This document shows positions 39,910 to 50,909 of a DNA stretch of 64,000 nt, piece after piece; positions within the stretch are counted from its first letter, which is position 1; each line of letters starts with the position of its first letter. The stretch comes from Helopsaltes ochotensis (lineage: Eukaryota > Chordata > Aves > Passeriformes > Locustellidae): NCBI GenBank assembly GCA_013400155.1, contig VXBM01000561.1:298565-362564 (forward strand), written 5' to 3'. The notes below the pieces were generated by a model, which was not told where the DNA came from, searched no databases, and saw only the letters and a program-made list of their open reading frames with translations. The translations under genes were made by a program, and so were the position numbers.

Positions 39910-40340
39910 TCTAGGTAGCAGTGGGGAAGAGATGCCAAATTGCATTGTGTCAGTAATGGTGGAGAATTGTTGGCAGCTCAGTTTCACGCCAAGGCAGCCA
40001 AGTTTCATGTTTAACATGTCAGCCTACTTTGGTATTCCCTCTGGTGATGCTGGCAATTTCTGTTAGATTTCAGAGCTTCCCGTAAAGAGTAGCATAGCGC
40101 CTCGAGGAGGGGGAGTGTTGTCTGTCCTTGCTTAAAGTGCAACCCAGAGTGCAAACTCCACAGGGCAGTGTGTCAAAATGGGGCAAGGCCCTTACATCCT
40201 CTTGGGCTGATGAGGTTAGATTGAGGATCCACAACAGTTGAAAGGAAACTTGGGGAGGGCTAAGGATTTCAAACAAGTTTATCTTTCTTTTTTAAGGTTG
40301 CACACAGAGTAGCATGTTCCTGCTTGATCACTCAAAGGTG

Positions 40341-40495
40341 ATTTCTGGCGCACAACTTGCCTGCTTGACAGAAATACAGTGTCTTTTCTGCAGCTGGTGT
40401 GTCACTTCTGATGGCTGCACTGGTGGTTTGTATTTAGTAATTTAGGATACAGTGATGGAAACATCCTTGAAGTAGGTTTGCGCCCCAGCTGCCAT
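40341..40495. repeat. Direct duplication, copy 2 (155 bp)
   Basis: Second copy of the 155-bp unit, same orientation, 586 bases downstream of the first. The intervening sequence is not duplicated. It matches no repeat family that I recognise. Confidence 0.9.
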
Positions 40496-43400
40496 GGATT
40501 GACTGGTGGATTTCATGTGTGGAAAAGCTACTCTCTGGCTGTCTGTAGAATTGTTTCCTTTCTGTTTTCTGTTGAAAGAAGTCACACTTATTTCTACTGC
40601 CTTTTAAAGGGAAACCAAATTTTAAATATGCACTCTGGTAGCAAAATAAAAAATACATATTTGGCAAGAAAACTTGTCTGTGCTTGTTATTATTATCATT
40701 AGTATTATTCACATGGCCCTGGAGTTGCTATAGTTTTCTAAATTTTTTTACTCATAAACATTCCCTTCAGAAATTCATCATCTGAACTTGTTTCCTGCTA
40801 TCCTTGCAATGCTTCAGAAATTCAAATTCAAATTAATCTTTCTGGAGATTTCAGAATCCAGACAGAGGACAAATTTGATGTTTTTCTTTTATTTCCTAGT
40901 AGGTTTAGTCTAAGATGAAATTTAATTCTGGAATGTATAAATCATCTCAGTAATATTAATAGGAATATGCAATTCCTTAATTTTCTTTATTACCTATGGC
41001 TTCTTGATGTGTTCTTGCATGTCAGCTACAGCTGCAATTCTGGAAATAGCTAACTATGTAATTTTTTATTAGCACTATTTCATGAAGGTGACTGGCAAAT
41101 TGGATGAACTTTTAGTGTTATTTTAAAGCCAAAGTGAACATTAGTGTTGCTCCCAGAACACAGAGATAGCATTAATTATCATTTACAAGAAACTTTTGAA
41201 GTAATATTTGCTACCAGTAAAAGCAAACAAGAAAAAAGGATAACATTTAAGTTTACAATATTCTTTTCATAGGATGACACTATTACAACACTGCTGGTTT
41301 TAAAGGACATTCTAAATCAACAGCTATTTTTAAATTGAAACACTATAGCTCAGTGTAAGCCAAGAAGGTTCTGTTCCCCAAGACCTCTTTGTGGGATACG
41401 TCCAGCTCTGAAGAGCCACGATCTGCTGATAGCGATTCACCTGGGAACAGGGGGTTTGTGTAAAGAGGGTTGCATCACTGCTCGGTGCAACAAACACCAG
41501 GGCAGCGAGCAAACAGTCGTTCCTCAAAACACACGTATGCCTTTGCCAGTAAGTGCCTTTTTAGTACAAAAATACTGTACAGAGGGGTGTCCTGGAACAC
41601 CGACAGGTCCACGGAGTACTATTGCAGTTTCTAGCAGGCGTGCTGTGGTATCACCACCACATTAGCTCTGGGAACACATTCCCATGAACCACATGAGTTG
41701 GAGGAGGGAGTATGAAGGAAGAGAGCTAGGTTCTGTTTTGAAGAGAGAGCTTCTTTTTATACCATTTTTAGAAGAAATTTAAGGTATAGTTTTGGTTCTT
41801 CATAAGGTTTTATTCCATCCCTATAAAGTCTCAGCCTGACTGTAATGGTTGCAAGCATGAGAGTAAAATCACATCTCATAACCAAGATGCTAATGGAGAT
41901 GAACATCTGCTGCCAAAATGCTTTTCTGTATGTGTGTATGTTTGCCAGGATAGACTCCTCTGTATGCCATTCCAAATTTGGACCGTTTTTGTTGATAAAA
42001 GCCCCCGGGCACAACCTCTGCAGGGCAGACAAGGCCCTTGCTTACCAGATCACACAATCCCTGCCCTGAGGCATCTGGTCATTTGGCACGTAGCCGCCAG
42101 CCTGTTGGAGTGTGACATACACGTGTTGCTCATGGAGAATCCTCAGGGAGACACAACTACACAACTCTCCTGGGGAAGCCAATGAAAGGCATTGGAGCTG
42201 GGAGGGTCAAAGGCTGAGTTTCAAAGGGGAAATCCCATCTGAAGGCAGAATAAGCCCGTGGGTTTCCCATGCTGGGACTCTGCAGTTGGCTTGGTGGCTC
42301 TGCACCAACCCTTATCGTCGTCCAGTCTCTGACAGCCTCCGCACAGACACAACCAGGGCTCTTCATCAGGAGCTAAAGAGAGCTTAATGCCTAAAGGAGG
42401 GGACCATAAGTTGCTGCAGAACATGGTGATGGTTTCAAAACAGATTTAGCACAAATATCACTTGATACTATTAATATTTAATTAGGATTTGTGTGACCTG
42501 AGCTGGGATAATTTGAGTTTGAGCTCAGGAATAGTGAGACCTTGTTTTAGTTCCACTGTATCACAAGTACTTGTAAGCTCTAGGCAAAGGTTCAAGATGA
42601 CTATGCCCCTTCCATACGTAAGATTAGGGTGGCTGAACCTCCCTCAGTGGTACATGGAGGGAAAAGTGTATTAAAAATTAGGATATTCCCAAAATCAATC
42701 ATAACATCTTGGTTAGCATCCATAAGCAGAAATAACTTCTTAACGAAGTCAGTTTTGGCCTTAGACAGATTTCTTTAATGTCTGTAGGGAGAAGTTTGTG
42801 TTCTTCCAAATCTAATAGGGTTGATGATGCCCTCATGCAGGAGATCCAATTCAGTGGAGTTTTAGCTCCTTAAGCCCTGTCTGATTTGGGGCCAAACTGT
42901 TTAATAATTAAACCAGTCAGGTTAAACAGTTTTCATATTTTGTGAATCTCCAAAGTTTACTAGAATTCTGACAACAGCATGAATACAGGAAAAAGGTCTA
43001 AACCAAGCAAATTTAGCTGTTCTTATCTTTGCTTCCTGTAAAATCCTCCCCTCCATCAAATTAGTCTTTGAAATGGAAGCTCAGACCACAGTTTGCATCC
43101 TTTCATTGGTTCTGACATTGATATTAATGACTTCAGAAAAGTGTGCTGGCTCTAACTTGGTGCATTTAATTTAATTCAGTACATTATGGTCATTTATAAT
43201 GCCCAAGAAAATCGCAGGATATAAACACACTGAAATGTTAAAACTCTGCTAATATGAGAGCAGTGATATGCAACTTCCTATAAAACATTAGAAAGTATGT
43301 TTGAGTATTTCACTATGATTTCAAGTAACTTCATACTGTATTCTCCTAAAAGATTATTAAAAATATTTAAATAATATTTGAAAGATGTAATTTTTGTATT

Positions 43401-43904
43401 AAAAAAGGAAACCAGAAAATTAATATGTAATATTGAATTATTTTAGTTCTTTTACAATATCACAAGGCTATATTAATGGAATAATATTGACTTATGCTTA
43501 CAGTATTTATCTATAATAAATCAAAAACATTGTTTTTATTCAAAATTATAATGTAATGAGTATAATATACCTTTTTTTTTTCACTTTTATGTTGAAAGAC
43601 CCAAAGATTTGCATACCTATCAGGCACCATTGAACTATTTAGAAAAATGCAGAAATCTATATGCTGTGAGTTGTCTTCACGTTTAATACAATATTTCTGA
43701 AATGTTCGCATTTTCAGCAAAGGAAAAAAAAAAAGGAGCCCTCACAACATGACATCTAATAATTTTTTTTCCTTTGGCCATTCATCTTTTCAGCTGTTTT
43801 AAAACCCTTGTGGTTTTTGAGAAAATGGTAACCTTGTGTAATCTGAGCAGGAGGTAGTTTTAAGGATCTGAACATGCATTTGATGCCAGCATCAACAGAG
43901 GCCT

Positions 43905-44062
43905 CTGGGACATATAGATAAGAGTTGTCCAGAGGAATTGCTCAACAACTGCTGTATTCAGGCACAGAGTGAAGAGTTGAATATTAACAGAGAAACTCTG
44001 CTCAGAAGGATTGATCCTATCACAGTGAAGCTGGAAGTTAGCGCTGCTGCATGTATATAAAA
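43905..44062 (+). promoter_or_regulatory. FGB: FGB promoter: IL6-type, C/EBP, HNF1 and TATA motifs
   Basis: TATATAAAA at 44,054-44,062 places transcription start near 44,085, about 50 bases before the ATG. GTTGAATATTAAC (43,976-43,988) is an HNF1-like site about 100 bases upstream of that start. TTGCTCAA (43,938-43,945) is C/EBP-like, and CTGGGA (43,905-43,910) resembles a type II IL6 response core. Human FGB has the same order of HNF1 and C/EBP sites. The motif reading is mine; binding is inference. Confidence 0.6.
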
Positions 44063-44136
44063 GAACAGAGAAGACCTCTCCCAGTCAGAGCTGATGGAAA
44101 GAGAAGATCACTGAGGAGCTCAAGCAAGCCGGCACC

Positions 44137-44211
44137 ATGAAACTGCTCCTGCTGTTCCTGCTCTGTGTTTCCTCCGTTCAGTCCCAGAGCTCTGTTGACT
44201 ATGACGACGAG
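44137..44211 (+). CDS. FGB: FGB coding exon 1 (signal peptide)
   Basis: Codes for residues 1-25: MKLLLLFLLCVSSVQS, then QSSVDYDDE. The ATG has a GGCACC context. The donor after GAG is GTTGTA, a poor match; a second in-frame GT at 44,218 (GTACTG) would add two Val residues. Confidence 0.85.
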
Positions 44212-47200
44212 GTTGTAGTACTGATATTGATTAATAATTTGTCATTTATAATTAATTTAATTTAATTTAATTGCATGCATTACCTACTCAGCTTATGTGA
44301 GTTAGCTAAATTAGAAGTTGTGGGAAAAGATAATTCAGTGCGTGTTCTTCTTCCACTTGAATTGCTCAAAAAATTAACTTTTCATATGTAACTCCACAAT
44401 AGTTATTTTCTGAGTTTGAAGATATTTTCTTCCTATTTCTTTTTCTGTAAGGAATGAAGAATGTTTGATGGTACAATTAGTTATTTAGCTGAATTTATTT
44501 AAGCAATTTATTTAAGGATACTAATTCAGCAATAGTGACGTATGATGTTACAGAAAATTAATATTAGGTATAAAGGAGTAGAAATGTGTAATTAATCATG
44601 TCCTATCTGAAAGACAGCAAAAACTTTCCTGCACAGTCAGTAGACATTAAAAAAAACCAAACCCAAACAAATGACCAGTTTATACAGCATAACATTGGAA
44701 ATTAAGAGATAACAATTGCTAAACAGAAGGGAAAAGCAATGAGAATCAATACAAAATAATTGTTTAATATAGTTTTTTTTCTATTTAAGTAGAATATATT
44801 AGTGGGAAACACAACTTAGAATTTGGTACATTTTTTATAGTTTGAAAATCCCTATAAAAATTAAATTGGTCTGCATAGTCAGACTTTCTGACAATCTAAG
44901 GACTTGTGTCCACACATTGACTACTGATAACACTTTAACACTAATGTGTTAAATCATTTTCAGCAGTTCTGTGTTTTGTATGCTGCTTATTTTTGAAACT
45001 ACTTGAAGCCTCTGATGCTGGATCCTTTCTAATGTTTGTTATTTGGAGCTAAGTCTGAGTTGGATTGGAAACGGCTGTAGGTTTTGATTCAGTAACTCAA
45101 ACAACTATTAATTGGAGGTTTTTGTTTGAAAAAAATGCTTATGGACCAGGCCTGTTTTCCTTGCTCAGCCTCTTAGACTTGCTGTTTCTGGCAGATATGG
45201 AGAATGTATGCATCAGAGAGAGCTCTACAAACCTACTCTGAGAGATGCTATTAAATGGTCTTCCTAATTTCACCAGTTAACAGCTGGTGAAATTGGTCTG
45301 AGACCTGATGATGTATTTGACTGTGGCCTAATTTTCTGAGACCTTACAAATATTCCTGTAGCCCAAAAAAACTGGGATACTGAAAATGTGCTGCTGAGTA
45401 TGCTCCTTAGTCCCGAGGATGTCTAATTACTCTTTTGTAGCCTACTACTTCAAGTTTCGTGGTGCTTAGTAGCTCTGGACTATGTAAGATTTATTCATTG
45501 GTGAACATTGGCTATTGAAACATTACTTTCGTTTGAAGACTTTTTAGTTTATCTCTATCTAGAGATAAACTAGCCTTGAGAGTGTGACTAGTCTTACAAG
45601 GGAGGGGATAGCAATGGCTTTTACATTTCCATTATGGCTTTTTCATTCCACTCCCTAGTTTTCCTTGCTGTTTAAAATACTTAAGAGTGCTGAATGGATG
45701 CCTCCACCCTGTGCACCCCCTTTTGCAATAGTAAAATCCCAGATTCAGAGAGTTTCATTTGCCCTTGGCTATGCAGGATGAGAGCCCAGTGGTTGACGTT
45801 CGGGGCCACCGACCCGTGGACAAAAGGCGTGAAATGGCGCCCACGCCCCGACCTGTGGCACCTCCCATCAGTGGGGCCGGATACCGGCCCCGGCCCCCAA
45901 AGCGGGGGAAGACTGGGGACAAGAAGGAACAGATCGTCTATCCTGATGCTGGAGGCTGCAAGCATGCGATGGAGGAGCTGGTAGGTGTCCGGCTTTTGAG
46001 ACAGCTGGTGACATAGTGTCCTTTCTTTCTAGTACACCCAACACGAGGGTTTTCCTAGCCGAATAAAGGATGGTCACTCATTTAAAGTAGTTCCTCACTT
46101 TGCTTGGGTTTGCTAGGACTGCATTCAGAAGGGTAATGTGTCAGAGTCCTTGGGATTAGTGGAAGAGTCAGCCTACAGCAAAGTTGGGGAGATGAGAGTT
46201 GAATCAGGAAAGGAAGTGTCTGTGGGTTAGCCTGTGCCTTCCAGCTGGCTTTGCACAGGTATCTATTAAGGGCAGGAAAAACCTCTGCAGAAGTGCTGGA
46301 TTCCATTTCAGACAATCTTAAGGAACCCTTGGGACCAAAGAAACCCCAACCTCCCATGTCTTTCTTAAAATTTGTTTCAAAATGTAGTTCTAGTCTACTC
46401 TGAGTCACCGCTGCGGCTCTTACGGGACAGCATACCAGCATGCTGACATCCAGCACACCCTTTGCTGCCTTGCAGCAGTCTGTCATGCTGTGTCTGCCAT
46501 GATCCCTACTGGAAAATGCAAGCTGTAACAATGCTGAGAGGCATCTTAGTGACTGAGCACGAGTTTGAGTGTGGAAGTTGGCAACAAATGAAGTTTGTTA
46601 AAGCTTATCTAGATGCTTAAATTCCTATTCTCACATTACACTCTTCGCTGTGTTCAAAAGTATGGCTGTTCACTGACAAGACTAGAACATCTATACTTTT
46701 ATTCACAGTCCTTTTTCCTTCTTTTAAGGGAGTTCTGTGTCCAACTGGATGTGAGCTGCGAACTACACTGTTAAAACAGGAAAAAACTGTGAAACCAGTT
46801 GTTAATGATCTCAAAGTTAAAGTGAACACACTTTCTGAGAGCTCCTCAACTTTCTTTGAATATGTGACTGTTCTAGAAGATAAATTGGTAAAGAGGCAAA
46901 AACAAAGAAAAGGTATGCTATTTCTATGAACTACTAGTGTAAATGGTATTGAAGTTTTATTGGCATTCCTACAGTTACTTTTTAATGGGACTTCTTAAAA
47001 AAATTAAAACCACCATGGAATATCTAGCAAAGCAGGGTTCTGTGGCCATGACCTCTTAAATCTTAAAAAAATCCTTTGAGAGAAGCAAAGGAATGGATAT
47101 AATACTAAGGCAAGATTCATATGAGGCCTCTAAATGTACTTCTTTCATGTGTTCCCCTTACCTGTTTTCCTGTGTCCATCCAATCCATTTATGACCAGTC

Positions 47201-50200
47201 TCTGGTTTGGCACCACAGCTCCCCAGAAAGAAAGGCATTACTGCTCTTTGGCAGAGTAAACCACCACTGAGAAATCTATTAAGCAAAGAAACAACAGTAC
47301 ACATGTGCCACTTCCCTGAGAGTATCTGCATAGTTTTTGCACACTGTAGAAAAGTAAGCAAAAAGAAATGCCTTTCCTGCCTTCCTTCCTAGTGGCATCT
47401 CAAATTGTACTGATAAATTGCTCTTCATCATTTCCTAACTGGGAGATATTTTGAAAACTAATCTGCTTTTCATCTCTTTGCTTTTCTAGACAATGATGAT
47501 TTACTTTCTCAATACCACAGAGAAGTGGAATTGGAGTATAATTATATAAAGGAAAATCTGGACAATAACATCCCATCCAGCCTCAGGGTCCTTCGTGCAG
47601 TTGTGGATTCTTTACATAAAAAGATACAAAAATTGGAAAATGCCATTGCAACCCAGGTGGACTACTGCCGTTCCCCATGTTCTGTTTCCTGTAATATTCC
47701 TGTGGTTTCAGGAAAAGGTACTCATTCAACTATAATGACATATTTTCTCCCATTTATGTCACTGTGCAAATTGATGGATGCATCTGAAGCCTGTACAATT
47801 GATCAGGGTATTAGGAAAGTTGGAAAGTGATCCTAGATTACAAAAAACCAAAATCTTTTCTGGATCACTATTCTGGTCAGACCAAAGATCCTCTTATCCA
47901 AAATCAGTCTTTGTAAGTGAGCAGTAGCATTTTAAAGAAATATGTGCTTCAAGGTCTTTGTAAGGTGGAGGTGATACATTTGTAATACTATAGTTGTACT
48001 CTTGCTTTTTTTCAGTCAAGAAACGTTCTTCTTTCACAAGCTTTAGTTCAAGAAGTCATTGTATGGTATACAGTGTTGCATCACGTAATTTGAAGTTTCA
48101 GAAATTCCTCTTTGGAAAAGCTGCACAGTGCAGTATTATTTCTTCACTTGATGTATTACAGAAATCAAAATGAAAGTAAAATACTATCTATAGATATTTA
48201 AAACTGTTCCTATACAACAGCAAAGCAAAGGATAAGAAGACTATTGAAGTTCACAGATCTTTCAATAATAGCTTTTTTTTTTATTCTTGCAGAATGTGAG
48301 GATATCATCAGAAAGGGAGGCGAGACATCTGAAATGTACCTCATCCAGCCAGATCCTTTTGGCAAGCCATACAGAGTATACTGTGACATGGAAACAGATA
48401 ATGGAGGTTAGTGTGAAACCATGCTGTTATAATACTAATTTATCGATGCTACCAAAAAATCATATTAGTAATTTGTATTTTATACAAAGAAATATGAAAT
48501 TATGTCTTTTGTAATTACTTGATAATTAAATCTGATTGACTCATTCGGGGAAGTCTTATTGAGGTCATCTGCTGAAGCAGAATAGGATGCTTCTGTAGTG
48601 AAACTAGAAATAAATTGTGTCTGTATTTTACTGTGACCATCATGGACAGTGCATAAGTAGGCAGACAAGGACAGCCTGGCTCATTTCTTACCCTGCTCCA
48701 ATGCACTTAAAAAAAGACCAGGGCCATCCTTCGAGTTCTGCTTTTTCCATCTTTCCTTATGAAGCAAGGTTCTATTTAAGTGTGAGCAAAAGGGGCAATG
48801 CTGAGCTCAAAAGCAGTGAAGGACCTGCTGCAAGGAAGCCATATGCTTCTCTGGTCCTGAGGCAAAGTTAAAAGGGCTGTATCTGAATGTTTGATACTCC
48901 TTTTGTACTGGTAATTTAATCTAAATACTCTTGTTCCTGCAGGCTGGACTTTGATTCAGAACCGCCAGGATGGCAGTGTTAATTTTGGAAGAGTATGGGA
49001 TCAGTACAAAAAAGGATTTGGAAATGTCGCAAAGAGTGGAGGGAAGAACTACTGTGATACACCAGGTAAAACACCGAGCATAAAATGCAAAGAGCTGCTC
49101 TTGCTGAAACCCTTTTCTCCTATTTTTGAAGGTCTTAGATTATTAGTTTTTTTGATATTATCCAATCCACTCCAGCATACCTATAGGCAAATAATAAAGT
49201 TGCTTTGAAATATATTGCGAAATCTGTTTCTTAGAGCTCTCACTTGTTGTTTCTCAGGTGAATATTGGCTTGGAAATGACAAGATCAGCCAGCTTACCAA
49301 AATAGGGCCCACTGAAGTTTTAATTGAAATGGAGGACTGGAATGGTGATAAAGTATCAGCTCATTATGGAGGTTTCACCATACTGAATGAAGGAAACAAG
49401 TATCAGCTTTCAGTTAGTAACTACAAAGGCACTGCAGGCAACGCACTGATGGAAGGAGCTTCCCAATTGCACGGTGAAAACAGGACAATGACAATTCACA
49501 ATGGCATGTACTTCAGTACTTATGACAGAGACAATGATGGATGGTATGTACTGCACTGGACATTTAAAATAAAAAAAGAGTTGAATATAGATTATTTCTG
49601 TAATTTGCCATTAGTTTTCACAGCACTTTGTAGTATGTCAAAATACGTTATATCCCTGCAAGTTACCAGCTAAATGTCTATGCAGTTCCTTTGGCATGGA
49701 CAAGGACAGGTAAAACTCTATATTATATTAGTGGCAGTCCACGGCCAAGTAAAAAGTAAGCATGCTGAATTTTATTGATTCAATGAATAACTTACTATGG
49801 ACAAAGCAGCAAATCTGGATGCAATATTTTTAGTCAGAGACTGACAGCAGCAGTGCTGAGGATACTAGGTAGGAATATTTGTACTCACTCCAGTAAAATA
49901 TAATGGGTCCTGAAGAAAGAGGCAGGTAGGACATCAATTTAAACAACGTTTTGCCTACTCAAAAGACAGGAGCTCAGCTGTAAAGTACTTAATAGAGCAC
50001 TGTATCTCTAATCTGTGCTTAATACCTGATTATATATTCATGAATAAAGGAATTGTTTAGGTTGGGGAAGACATACATTTCTCATTGCTTTCTATCTTTA
50101 AATTTCATTGATATTGTAATTATCATTATGAACTGCAAGTAACCGTAGTTATCAATCAGTAAACCAAAATGACATTCCCAAAGAAGTGCAACTAAAATTT

Positions 50201-50639
50201 GATTTGTTTTTCTTAGCTGCTTTACCTTCTGAGTGCACCATGTAGCACACACTTGTGATGGTCAATCCTTTATAGAAAGTTCAGAGAGGACTTAAATTGT
50301 TTATTACAGTTTGAAAATTTCAGTACATGGGCAGGTATATGTACTCTGTTGATCAGTTAGCCTATATTACAGATGTCACTTTCAACACCCTTTTTCCCCC
50401 CTCTCATCAGGTTAACTTCAGATCCAAGAAAACAGTGCTCCAAAGAAGATGGTGGTGGATGGTGGTACAACCGCTGCCACTCAGCCAACCCCAATGGCAG
50501 ATACTACTGGGGAGGGACCTACAGCTGGGACATGGCAAAACATGGGACAGATGATGGTGTTGTATGGATGAACTGGAAAGGGTCATGGTATTCAATGAAG
50601 AAGATAAGCATGAAAATCCGGCCATACTTTCCACAGTAA
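44137..50639 (+). CDS. FGB: FGB, fibrinogen beta chain, complete, 8 coding exons
   Basis: Beta subunit of the secreted fibrinogen hexamer made in liver; thrombin removes fibrinopeptide B so fibrin can assemble. Exons: 44137-44211, 45777-45980, 46729-46912, 47490-47717, 48293-48406, 48943-49065, 49258-49543, 50411-50639; 1,443 nt, 480 aa, phases consistent. Signal peptide is about residues 1-16 (MKLLLLFLLCVSSVQS). The thrombin site is VVDVR/GHRP at Arg34-Gly35. Cys86 and the ring cysteines Cys97 and Cys101 (CPTGC) open the coiled coil, and CRSPCSVSC (214-222) closes it. The fibrinogen C-terminal domain spans about 228-480, with N-glycosylation sequon NRT at Asn384, calcium-type DRDND at 399-403 and GGGWWYNRC. 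Convergent with FGA, divergent from PLRG1. Confidence 0.98.
44212..45776 (+). other. FGB: FGB intron 1
   Basis: A 1,565-bp AT-rich intron with a short (TTTAA)n tract near 44,249-44,275 and a perfect 12-bp-stem hairpin at 45,545-45,572. Nothing else recognised. Confidence 0.8.
45545..45572. repeat. Perfect hairpin, 12-bp stem with 4-base loop
   Basis: TAGTTTATCTCT, loop ATCT, then the exact reverse complement, inside FGB intron 1. Function unknown. Confidence 0.85.
45777..45980 (+). CDS. FGB: FGB coding exon 2
   Basis: Codes for residues 26-93: the rest of fibrinopeptide B, the GHRP knob, a Pro/Arg-rich disordered segment and GGCKHAMEEL with the Cys86 used in inter-chain bonding. Acceptor ATGCAG, donor GTAGGT. 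Confidence 0.95.
46729..46912 (+). CDS. FGB: FGB coding exon 3
   Basis: Begins GVLCPTGCELRTTLLKQEK: the N-terminal disulfide ring and the first part of the coiled coil, ending RQKQRK. Acceptor TTTTAAG, donor GTATGC. Confidence 0.95.
47490..47717 (+). CDS. FGB: FGB coding exon 4
   Basis: Second part of the coiled coil (residues 155-230), with NIPSSLRVLRAVVDSLHKKI and the distal ring CRSPCSVSCNIPVVSGK. Acceptor TTCTAG, donor GTACTC. Confidence 0.95.
48293..48406 (+). CDS. FGB: FGB coding exon 5
   Basis: Codes for ECEDIIRKGGETSEMYLIQP and PYRVYCDMETDNG, the start of the C-terminal globular domain. Acceptor TTGCAG, donor GTTAGT. Confidence 0.95.
48943..49065 (+). CDS. FGB: FGB coding exon 6
   Basis: Codes for GWTLIQNRQDGSVNFGRVWD and FGNVAKSGGKNYCDTPG in the globular domain. 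Acceptor CTGCAG, donor GTAAAA. Intron 5 before it (536 bp) is the bird phylogeny marker FIB5. Confidence 0.95.
49258..49543 (+). CDS. FGB: FGB coding exon 7
   Basis: Codes for GEYWLGNDKISQLTKIGPTE through GENRTMTIHNGMYFSTYDRD and NDGW: the core of the globular domain with the Asn384 glycosylation sequon and the calcium loop. Acceptor TCTCAG, donor GTATGT. Intron 7 after it (867 bp) is the FIB7 marker. Confidence 0.96.
50411..50639 (+). CDS. FGB: FGB coding exon 8 (last)
   Basis: Codes for LTSDPRKQCSKEDGGGWWYN through MKIRPYFPQ, then TAA at 50,637-50,639. It completes the polymerisation-pocket region. Acceptor CATCAG. Confidence 0.96.
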
Positions 50640-50887
50640 CCATTATCAAAATATACAGATTCAGGAATTTTTCTTTTAATATTTGTACATGGTTATCTTT
50701 TTAGCATGGTACTCAGTCTTATCTTTACATGTGAGAACCAAATCTGTATGTACAACCATATTGTGACCTAAAGTTAAAAGCTGTGTCAAATGTAAATCTG
50801 TCTCACGAAAATAACTCACAAGTGTATTTTTTCCATTTTTCATTTGTGCACAAGACAGAATTAACTATTATAGAATAACACTGATAA

Positions 50888-50893
50888 AATAAA
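50888..50893 (+). terminator. FGB: FGB polyadenylation signal AATAAA
   Basis: The first canonical AATAAA after the FGB stop codon, giving a 3' UTR of about 270 bases; T-rich and GT-containing sequence follows. Confidence 0.7.
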
Positions 50894-50909
50894 ACAATTT
50901 GTTTCACTC

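Larger units (their letters stand above)
39151..43890. other. Intergenic region between PLRG1 and FGB, no gene seen
   Basis: Divergent spacer between the PLRG1 CpG island and the FGB promoter. It contains a 155-bp direct duplication (39,755-39,909 and 40,341-40,495) and, from about 42,700, increasingly AT-rich DNA. No exon recognised on either strand. Confidence 0.6.

Noticed and set aside
45681..46016. Open frames in other frames and on the opposite strand over FGB exon 2
   Set aside because: They are shadows of the GC-rich FGB exon, whose own frame gives the fibrinogen beta N-terminus.
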